From Acephala macrosclerotiorum (lineage: Eukaryota; Ascomycota; Leotiomycetes; Helotiales; Mollisiaceae), in assembly GCA_014904845.1 (NCBI GenBank), contig MU119241.1, positions 124,001 to 188,000 of the forward strand: DNA of 64,000 bases, given 5' to 3'. Below are positions 1 to 8,036 of the stretch, piece after piece. Numbering within the stretch: position 1 is the first letter of the stretch; each line of letters starts with the position of its first letter. The notes beneath the pieces are model-generated. The model ran no database searches, was not told the origin of the DNA, and saw nothing but the letters and a program-made list of their open reading frames with translations. Made by a program: the position numbers and the translations under genes.

Positions 1-55
1 TTCTTGGATGACGGTCATGAGATGAGTGTCGTGCTATATTACGAATTTTATATTA

Positions 56-333
56 CTCTCTCCCCCCCCTAATTAATTGTAACAGTGGGGCAGATCCTTG
101 AATCCAGTACTCCGAGTGGCCACAGCCATGTTCTTCAACGTTGGCACTGTCCAGAACAGACAAGCGAGGGTCTACAAGTCCCCTTGAGAAGATCTACTGA
201 GCCTTGACGATGGCTTTAAGAGGCCTGCTAGGCCCTTCAACATAGTGGCTTTTACTGGCCCAGTGCCCTGGCATCCTACTCGCAAAGTACCCGCAAAGTA
301 CCCACTGTTACAATTAATTAGGGGGGGGGGGAG
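56..333. mobile_element. MITE-like inverted-repeat element, TA-flanked
   Basis: A 278-bp segment with matching inverted ends: a C-tract followed by TAATTAATTGTAACAGTGGG on the left (61-90), and its complement at 301-331 on the right. Both ends are bordered by TA (54-55 and 334-335), the target duplication expected of Tc1/mariner-type elements. There is no coding capacity inside, so it would be non-autonomous. Length, ends and TA border are seen directly; the superfamily is inferred from the TA border alone. Confidence 0.7.
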
Positions 334-395
334 TACATCTTAGAGGACTAAGGGTGACTGCAGAAATGAGGGGTGTGGGGTTGCCCAGATGTATG

Positions 396-646
396 CTCTC
401 AGCCGGAGAAATAAATGGCCGATTTTCGTCCTCGAGAACACCAAAAAGTCACCCACTGAATTATTTATTTCGTAACTACTTACACCCTGATATCCATGAA
501 ACTTCCAAGAATACTTTTCAAGAAGCTAATAAAAGACTTCGCAAAAAGAAATTGCAAGTTTTCTTAACTAGTTCTGGTGAAATTCGCGGATTCGTGTGAA
601 TTTGCGCACAGGACGGATATCGGCCACTTATTTCTCCTACTGAGAG
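396..646. repeat. Imperfect 36-bp inverted repeat pair
   Basis: Bases 396-431 (starting CTCTCAGCCGGAGAAATAA) match the reverse complement of 611-646 at about 31 of 36 positions, with roughly 180 bp between the arms. No TA border or coding sequence was found. This is probably the end pair of an old element, next to the MITE at 56-333. Small ORFs over both arms are by-products of the repeat. Confidence 0.5.
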
Positions 647-1117
647 GTATGATCCCTGACATTCGATAGATTTATGCATCTCAGGAACAAGGGGAGCATG
701 TGTTTCCCTAAACCTACTTTCAGCTCTGAGATTCGGATGCACGAGTACTCTCGTGAATGGTAGTGGAACGCGGACAACACCATACGACGGGCCTAGGAAC
801 TTGGCACTGTCGCCAGTTAATTAGTGGATGGAATATTGCACATGGGTATCAAGATTTTGCCTGCTTTTCCTCATATGGGTCTTTACGTGGCGAATATTCC
901 ATAATAAAATTTCAAAGGCGAATTTCTTAATTTCGAAAGTGCTGTCATCGTGCAGAAAATTGAGTTGAAGTTTTTGAAGGCATCCGAAAGTATACAAAAC
1001 GAATTTCAATTTGAAGAACAAGTATTACTAGAATACATTGTGTCTACCCTGTAACATATTACACACCGAAGAATAGCCCCGCATTTTTAACCACCACATC
1101 CCACATATCCAGAAACA
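647..1117. other. Intergenic, downstream of the epimerase
   Basis: About 470 bp with no supported gene, repeat or RNA. It holds the 3' flank of the minus-strand epimerase gene. Confidence 0.5.
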
Positions 1118-2440
1118 TTACTTTTCCTGAGCAACATGATCCCCAACATAACCAAGATACCTGCAAATGTCCAAGCAAGCTTGAGAAAGCGTTTTCTGCG
1201 TTTTCCAATTCAGATAGGTTGTAGACTTAGAAGTGTCGGCAATAGATATGCCCACATCACCTTGCCTTCGACCTGTTTCGTGGACGGGAATGGCTCGACC
1301 CGAAACGTCTTCCATAGCCATGACGACCTCCCTCACCGAATGTCCTGTTCCACTTCCTAAATTGTAAATTTTGTAGCCGGTCGTGGGAGTTGACTTGTTG
1401 GCTGGCGGCTTGAGGGCAGCTAAATGGCCGTGTGCAAGATCACTGACGTGGATAAAATCTCGAACTGCAGTTCCATCTGGCGTATCCCAGTCTGTGCCGA
1501 AGATTTTGAGAGCTGGCAACTCTCCAGTCATGGTTCGAATGACGACGGGCATTAGGTTGTTCGGCATGCCAATGGGTGCCTCACCCAGAATACCGGACTC
1601 ATCACAGCCGATAGGATTGAAGTAACGTAGAACGGTAATGTTCCACGTAGAATCTGAGACGGCGAGGTCTTTCAAGATAGCTTCGCACATCCACTTCGTT
1701 CGCCCGTAAGGATTGGTGATGCCTGAGCAGCCTGTATTGTCGCATTGCTCTTCGAGAAGTGCTCCGCCTTTATTTGCGAGCTCGCCGTATACGGTTGCAG
1801 AAGAGGAGAAAACAAGTGTTTTGATGTTGAAATCCGAGAGTGTGGAGCAGAAGTCGACAAGCCCACCAACATTGTTTGAATAGTATGCTAAAGGCTTTTT
1901 AAAGCTTTCAGCAACAGATTTGTACGCGGCGAAGTGTATGACACCCGTGATTCTAGACCTCGGCGAGGATGCTAATTCGACAGCAGAGGATATAGGGTCT
2001 TTGTATTTCGTAAAGATGGTATGTAGAAGTGCTCGATCTCGATAATCGCCTTGGTAGAAATCCAGTGTGGGCCAAGACGGTCTTGTTTTGTAGTGAAGGT
2101 CCCTTAGATATTCCAACTTGTCGAGGACGTTCCGTTCTGAGTTGCTGAGGTTGTCGATGATGATAACATTTTGTCCTGACCTCAACAGTTCCCAACAAGT
2201 ATGACTTCCAATAAAGCCAAGACCACCCACTACGAGAATGAAGTGATCTTTGGACGATCTGTTCGCCAAAGAATGGCCTTGAGCATCGAAAATATCAAGA
2301 GGTTCGGTGTTTGGCGTATTGGCTCCTGAGTATGAGGAACAAGTGTCTGGTGTTCGAGTTCTGTGTTCAAAAATGGAGTTGGGCGAAGAACCTTCTGAAA
2401 GGAAAGATTCATTTCGTGAAAGTGCAAGAGCGTCCATCAT
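1118..2440 (-). CDS. uge3: UDP-glucose/UDP-GlcNAc 4-epimerase, GAG-cluster Uge3-like
   Basis: Interconverts UDP-Glc/UDP-Gal and probably UDP-GlcNAc/UDP-GalNAc in the cytosol, supplying precursors for exopolysaccharide. It is an extended SDR of 440 residues from ATG 2440. The open frame runs upstream to 2509, but only from a TTG codon. The NAD-binding GGLGFIGSH lies at about residues 72-80, SSSATVYG near 212-219 and the catalytic YGRTK at 245-249. A Ser/Pro-rich tail of about 65 residues precedes the Rossmann fold. At the gatekeeper position (Tyr299 of E. coli GalE, in the GDLPAYWAD stretch) this protein has Ser399 in GDVGISIAD. A small residue there goes with acceptance of N-acetylated sugars, which is my inference. 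It lies next to two spherulin-4 genes and a giant glycosyltransferase, as in the Aspergillus galactosaminogalactan cluster. There is no intron in the coding region; a 5'UTR intron ending near 2460 is possible. Confidence 0.9.
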   Translation of the reverse strand: MMDALALSRNESFLSEGSSPNSIFEHRTRTPDTCSSYSGANTPNTEPLDIFDAQGHSLANRSSKDHFILVVGGLGFIGSHTCWELLRSGQNVIIIDNLSNSERNVLDKLEYLRDLHYKTRPSWPTLDFYQGDYRDRALLHTIFTKYKDPISSAVELASSPRSRITGVIHFAAYKSVAESFKKPLAYYSNNVGGLVDFCSTLSDFNIKTLVFSSSATVYGELANKGGALLEEQCDNTGCSGITNPYGRTKWMCEAILKDLAVSDSTWNITVLRYFNPIGCDESGILGEAPIGMPNNLMPVVIRTMTGELPALKIFGTDWDTPDGTAVRDFIHVSDLAHGHLAALKPPANKSTPTTGYKIYNLGSGTGHSVREVVMAMEDVSGRAIPVHETGRRQGDVGISIADTSKSTTYLNWKTQKTLSQACLDICRYLGYVGDHVAQEK

Positions 2441-2870
2441 CGCGGCGAAGATTGCACCTAAAGCTTGACGGCAGCGAAAGATGGGTGGAGGGGTAAGTAG
2501 CCTCGACAATTTCGTACATGGAGAGCATAGGTCTTACTTAAGACCACAAATATCGGGCCCTTCTCTCCAGCATCAACTCTGACTGAATAGCATTCTCGCC
2601 TTCAGCTGAGGCTTGGTATGACTTGTTGGGAGGCTGTAAAAAGAAGCCGAAAGGATCAAAGAGAGAACAATGTCGAGCTGACGTTCTGCTGCCATAATCT
2701 TGCAAATTTCTCTAGCGACGCTAGAGCATCGAGCTGTACAGACGGCACGTGGAGAACAAGGGTCAAGAAACAGTCCACAGTTGACGAGACATGAGATGAA
2801 GCTTTCAGGGAACTAGTTAGATGATATTACTCACTAGTAAGCAGTACGAAGTATGCATAATGCAAGTCTA
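2441..2870. other. Intergenic between epimerase and spherulin-4 paralogue
   Basis: 430 bp holding the 5' flank of the epimerase gene and the 3' flank of the next minus-strand gene. No convincing regulatory motif or repeat was seen. Confidence 0.4.
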
Positions 2871-3757
2871 TCAATTTTGCATGGTCTCGATGAATCGTTT
2901 CCAGCTGGCCCCGAAACTGCAGTAGTAGTCGGAGCAAAGATCGGTAACAAACAGATATCCCCCGCGATGGCGCAATTCTTGGACTAAAGACTGCATTTCT
3001 GCTTCTGGAACGGAATGAACCATGTAGGCACATTTATCCCTCTTGTAACGCAGCAGAGATCCAAGTCGTTGCTGGAGCGAGGCTGACTGGTAATTCGCAA
3101 AGCTTTCTTCCACCACTGTCGTGATATCCGGGCTTGGATTCACAAGTTTTGGGTCAGGAACAGTGCCGGGATTGTGAATAACCTGTCCAAAAGTAGAAAT
3201 GTCAACCGAGTGTTTTAAAAGGTTAAAACATTCTATCATGAATATTAAAACCAAGCTCACCAATCGATCTCCACTGAAGTCTTGAGCTTTAATATATTGG
3301 CTGACGGTGTCCAAATACGAGGCGTTGCTGGCCGAATAAAGGTTTGGCGTCTCGTCGAGGAAGACTCCATGAACGCCCAGACCTGACTTGGCGTTGTCCT
3401 TGGACCAGCCGGCATATTTTGCCACGTCCCGAAAGACTTCTGTAAGGTTCCTCTTACAGTAGTCGACGCGGACATAGCCCACTGTAATCACGTTAGACTT
3501 GGAAGTGAGTTTCGGTATCTCTCGAGAATAGTCTTCATCTGGGAGCGAGGATGCTCCTGGGCCGTTGTGCGGATTCAGTATGATGATGAACTGGAGGTTT
3601 GGATTGTCGGCAATCCTGTGTATAATATATTTAGCTTTTGCTTCTATATTTACCTAAAATTAGGGATTGGGCGAACTTACACGCTATGGAGAGGATCCCA
3701 GGCTCCTGAGAGTGGATAGATGTACAGGGGAAGGAGGACAGCTGATTTGGGTGGCAT
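2871..3757 (-). CDS. Spherulin-4-like glycoside hydrolase paralogue, without anchor
   Basis: Member of the spherulin-4 family (GH135-like; Aspergillus Sph3 cleaves GAG). Model: exons 3757-3681, 3615-3261 and 3182-2871, phases consistent, 247 residues. Features: LLPLYIYP start of the barrel, IIILNPHNGPG, VGYVRVDY, VHGVFLDETP with the conserved Asp-Glu pair, VIHNPGT, and VVEES carrying the further acidic residue. Unlike the paralogue at 5692-6812 it has no membrane segment: the barrel starts a few residues after ATG 3757, and no ATG-started frame upstream adds a signal. A frame-maintaining upstream extension begins only at a TTG (3880). The second intron (3260-3183, 78 nt) is a multiple of three without a stop, so retention would insert 26 residues. 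It may be a cytosolic or unconventionally exported copy, or may have lost its first exon. Confidence 0.75.
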
Positions 3758-4273
3758 GGTGAACTCGCTCTCCCGGTGGGTTTCGATGCGCTGTTGGCCT
3801 TCGAAAATGGAAGGGGGTTCGGAAATGCCACGTATGCGGAATCTTTGGAGCGTTCGAGTCTGGATGCCTTTTGTTTCCAAGTCGGCCGTCTTTGAAAGAC
3901 TGCATGTCGAGACGTGAGGTTGATGTTGACTAGTGTGATTGCTGACAGGGGCGGAAGGCGCTGAATTTAGAAGAAATATTAGCGGCTAAGCGCCGATCCA
4001 GGCGACGTCAGGAACCAAATCGAGCCCCATGAAACGCCGAAAAGGCCTGTAGTGGTGAGCTACCCCAGATCCCTGATGCTTCCATGTCAGAACAAGTAAT
4101 ACGAGATTTGGCGCCCAAACGCCAACTGAGATGGTGGCTTGAAAAAGGCGTTGAGCATGCGTACCCCCAAGTAAGCTACCCGGACCCCGCTTTTGAGGAT
4201 ATTCTCAATAGCGAACCTTTCAAGAAAATTTGCTCTGTGGTCAGTATACCCAGACGAAAGTCATTCCGTAATA
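3758..4273. other. Intergenic with no supported gene
   Basis: 5' flank of the spherulin-4 paralogue. Overlapping short frames occur on both strands at 3630-3917, but only the exon described for the neighbouring gene has family similarity. The region runs directly into an inverted-repeat element. Confidence 0.4.
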
Positions 4274-4425
4274 CGAAGTACAGGGTCAAATAAATGTTAA
4301 ATCACGCTATAGGATTTAATTAATTGGAGGCTAAAAAGAGATATTTTGACCAGGCGATTGGGCAGACTAGTCGGATTTTCGATAGTATTTGGACTCGCCA
4401 AACAATTAAAAGGCCCTTTACTTCG
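4274..4425. mobile_element. MITE, family A copy 1 (TA-flanked)
   Basis: 152 bp bounded by TA (4272-4273 and 4426-4427). The ends are CGAAGTACAGGG at 4274 and its inverted counterpart ending CCCTTTACTTCG at 4425. The inner part (about 4345-4425, with GATTGGGCAGACTAGTCGG) closely matches, in reverse orientation, the element at 38610-38771. This makes two copies of one family 34 kb apart. No ORF. Confidence 0.75.
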
Positions 4426-5223
4426 TATATTGAGTGCATGCAAAAGAAAATATAACTTTCTTTCACGTAGTGGCGGTGAAAAAAGACTGAAAAATAGGAT
4501 TACTTCGTATTTTAAACGTGGTAGCCGCATAAGTAGTTAAAACGAAACACTTGAAACTTGAAAAGTGCAAGCCATAGCTCTGCTTTCTACAGGGGTGAAT
4601 AAATGTTAAATAACGCTATAGGATTTGCCTTTGATAGTTAAAAGTTTCTTGCTAGAGGAAAAAAAGTCCACGTAGAGTTTACGTAATAATACGTAATATT
4701 TTTGAAAAAATTTAAATCTCGTTTTTACGCCAAGGTTTTGCCAAAAACGCTAAAATGTGTCGATTTTAGTATTTAAAGCTCTCTATAAAACAGCTCCAGC
4801 TCCCCGTAGAGCTCGAGAGAGAGGGGGGAGTGGGGGTGGAACGCCCCCACTCGCGCCGGTGGAGCCGGTGCGAATAAAAACTCTAAATTAAAAGTTTTAT
4901 ACTGTGGTACTCGGGGTAATAAGTCCAAAATCTCCACAGAGCACTTTAAACCTAAGCAGGTAATAATTGGCGGAGTTTGGAAACATGACTGGACAATCTT
5001 CCCTGCGACTGAAGAAGTATCTAGAAGTCTTGGCAGGACATAATACCCCGGGTACCACAGTATTATTTCAAAGTTCAAGTCGTCAAAGGTAGAGTATGGC
5101 GCGAGATACAAGGGACATCCCACTATAACTTTATTGCGGACAAAATCACGAGATCCTGACCAGGTGATTAGATAGACCGCTGTGTTCGCCACCGGAGGTT
5201 AACCTTGCATTAACATCTACTCT
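4426..5223. other. Transposon-derived, AT-rich interval
   Basis: Contains a third terminus-like sequence at about 4587-4620 (TACAGGGGTGAATAAATGTTAAAT), nearly the same as the left arm of the element at 4274. It also has AT-rich sequence at 4680-4780. A 139-codon frame on the minus strand (5192-4773) has no recognisable similarity and I do not call it a gene. The interval separates the two spherulin-4 paralogues. Confidence 0.5.
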
Positions 5224-5561
5224 CTACAGGGCCTAATAAATGTTAATAGGCACAGGCCAGTATTTAACTAGATATAGCAAAATACCGTGAATCATGGAGA
5301 GATGATTGGTCTCACTACCCCTTGGCAACACGGCCACAATCACCTCACGATTAACATTTAAAACAGCCTGTGGGTAGTATTACAACCTGTAGGTTTGCCC
5401 AACGCTTACTACCCACAGGGCCTTTAAAAGGTTAATTCTGAGGTGATTGTGGCCGTGTCTTGAAAGGGTGGCCAGACCAATCATCTGTTCGAGATCGCAG
5501 TGTTTTACTATATCTAGTTAAACACTGGTCATTGCTTATTAATATTTAATAGGGCCTGTAG
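5224..5561. mobile_element. Fold-back element, 338 bp
   Basis: Nearly the whole segment is an imperfect inverted repeat. The left arm begins CTACAGGGCCTAATAAATG at 5224. The right arm, read backwards from 5561, begins CTACAGGCCCTATTAAATA. Both continue through TTTAACTAGATATAG, GATGATTGGTCT and ACGGCCACAATCACCTCA. The centre has a second hairpin (CCTGTGGGTAGTA / TACTACCCACAGG). The terminal TACAGG and AATAAATGTTAA motifs are shared with the elements at 4274 and 4587, so these are probably one superfamily. No coding capacity. Confidence 0.8.
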
Positions 5562-5691
5562 GGATTACTACGTATTGTTTGGACCGTGCCGTCACGCCAT
5601 ACTGTATTAATGACCCTATAACGCCATGCTATATCTCTAACACCAGATCTAATCCGACTTATCGGATATTGTACAAGATCCTTCGTAAGCC

Positions 5692-6812
5692 TCATGTGGG
5701 CATGACCCCGATAAAATCCCGCCAATCGGGTCCAAAGCTCTCATAATAATTCTCACTCAGATCCGTGAGAAACAAGAACTCAGAACGCTCGCTTAGACGG
5801 TACGCAAACTTTCTCAAATTGACTTCGCTCAACCCTGTTGGCAGAGAGTGGATAATGTAGCTGTAGTCTGAACGGTTTAGGGGAAGCGACACGAGTGCTG
5901 TGGCTTGTTCTTGGTACGATTGGTAGGACCCCTCGAACACAACCGTTATGTCTGTGCCCGAGACGTTGAGCCCTGTGTCAGGGATCGTGCCAGGATTGTG
6001 AATAACCTGCCATGAGATGATGAATTAGCACGTGTTTGGACCCTGAAATATCATTGCGAAAACAAGCCGGGGATGCCGGCCCGCCGGCGATCCTTTGGAG
6101 GCATGTCCAAACGTTGGAGGGACTTCCTGACAATCACAAAGTAGACTGGATCTCTTACCATTTTCTCAGACAGCACACCGGTAGCATTCTTCACTGCTTG
6201 GTTGATGGTTGTCAGATACTCTACTGTCGCGGCTGAGAATTCGCTGACAACCTCGTCGAAAAATATGCCATGAACTGCAAGTCCTGTCGAATTGGCTATG
6301 GTAGCCCAGCTGGAATATGTAGAGATATCTTCGAGAACATTGGTGATATTCCTTGTTCCATATCCAGTACGAACGTAGCCAACTGTTTGTACATTGGTGA
6401 AGTTGTTGAGCTTCTGAATCAGAGGCACAAAGTCGTCGCCAGGGTATGATGATGGTCCAGGACCACTATCTGGGTTCAGAATCACGGTAAAATCGAGAGT
6501 CGAGCGAGCAGTGACACTGGGAATACCATCAGCCTCTTGCTGAGAACAACAGGAAGAGTCAAAGAGAACGAGCAAGACCCACACATCAAAGAGAGGGTCC
6601 CAAGATGAACCATTTTCGGGATATATGTACAATGGCACAAGGACGTTGGATTTGAAGCTCTTTGGATACTTCGGTCGTGGGAGAATAACAGCTAGAGGAA
6701 CGATGAGAGCAACAAGAGCTGCAGCAACCGCAATAAAGATGATTGCAAGGAAGCGCCATCGTTTTGGATTCCTAGGAAGCACCCGCAACTCTCTGGCTTC
6801 TTTGGCTTCCAT
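5692..6812 (-). CDS. sph3: Membrane-anchored spherulin-4 glycoside hydrolase, Sph3-like
   Basis: In Aspergillus, Sph3 is a membrane-anchored hydrolase of the galactosaminogalactan pathway, needed for polymer production. Model: exons 6812-6585, 6539-6159 and 6006-5692, 307 residues, all phases zero. The first intron is only 45 nt. A basic N-terminus (residues 1-18) is followed by one strong membrane segment at about 19-46 (FLAIIFIAVAAALVALI), making a type II anchor with the barrel outside. Conserved blocks: VLVPLYIYP, VILNPDSGPG, VGYVRTGYG, VHGIFFDEV with the Asp-Glu pair, VIHNPGT, and VVFEGSY with the distal Glu. The start is ATG 6812; the codon at 6815 is GTG. It is divergent from the giant glycosyltransferase, with a shared 1.2-kb upstream region, and is the more canonical of the two copies. 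Confidence 0.85.
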
Positions 6813-8036
6813 CACTTCAATTTCTTGAAGGATTCAAGAGATAGTAAATCGTGGATGGAAGAGAGCTACATAGCTCCGCGAACTCAAAGCTGTAGCAACT
6901 GTCTGATGCCAGGCTATTGGCGGTATTCCAATAGCCGAGATTGAGATTATTGCTGCCGTTGTGGTTAATTATTCACTCCCGCTCCAGACTTGGCCATATT
7001 GGACCCTGTATGGTGATTTGACAGGCAAGAATTGGTGCCTAGCATGAGAGCATCATCATGATGCCTCACTATGGCGCGAATAGGGAAGAAAATACGAGTG
7101 CACGGCAAAAGATATTTTCGGTAATATTTCGATTAGATGTATTCTACATATTTTATGGAAACCCTACCCAATTGAGCTGAACACCGAAAAGCTTCTGAAT
7201 GCGAGGTCCAACCATGTAAGTCGGCATTTTACATGTCAGGACAAGGAGGCTAGGACCTATGGTGGACACAGGTTAGAGTTGGCGCTGCCCAGAAAATAAC
7301 GGGGTCGATACGAGATGTGGATATCCGCAAGGCAAACAGGGGTAAGAATGTCCCAACCCAACACGGAATATATGCTCGAAGAAGGCGACGAACTCAAAAT
7401 TTTTACGACGCATATCAAACCATGTCTCTTGCATCAGCCAAGCCACAATATATTCTCCATCCAAGTCCAAGGGTCTGGGGCCAGATAGGTTGTATCCATG
7501 CGCAAATCCAAGATCTAGATTGGTGCATGCTTCGATGCTCTCTTGCCCAGTAACCAACCCCACACATCGGAAGATCTCTGATGCCAACTCTCAATTCGTG
7601 CTCCGCTGGACCACCTGGAAAGATGAGACACGTTTGCAGCAGATAGCGAATTCTAAGCTGCATGGCTCTCAGAGCCCTAACTTCAAACGATCGTCAGCGC
7701 AGGAGGCTCTGGCCCAGAACTGGTCTGTGTGTATTTTAGCTCTGACGCTGATGAGTCTAGTGGCAGGCCAAGTGACGTGCCAGTTTCCGCCTCTAGGGAG
7801 CAGAATACGATCTCACAGGCCGGCCACTGCACTGCCTGCTAACATGATGACTTCCGGGAGCTTCCTCTGTATACGAAAAAGACGGAGCTGAACTGACATT
7901 CGCTATGGTCTACGAGACTACATAATACAATATTACATTCGTTGGCAGGTCGGCTGATGTGTTGATGAAGTTTGTTCTGACCGAATTCGAACTCCATTCT
8001 ATCAAATCGCTCGTTTAGTGACAATCAAGAGTTGTT
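6813..8036. other. Divergent promoter region between sph3-like and gtb3-like genes
   Basis: 1.2 kb with no gene I can support. Frames of about 80-130 codons at 7270-7890 on both strands overlap each other and show no family similarity. The space is too small for the deacetylase or the galactosaminidase that sit in the Aspergillus cluster. Confidence 0.5.

Noticed and set aside
4773..5192. 139-codon minus-strand frame as a gene
   Set aside because: It lies in a transposon-derived interval, overlaps low-complexity sequence and has no domain, signal or splice support.
7273..7891. Gene between the sph3-like and gtb3-like genes, possibly a missing cluster member
   Set aside because: Overlapping frames on both strands of similar length with no family motif; too short for a deacetylase or a GH114 enzyme.
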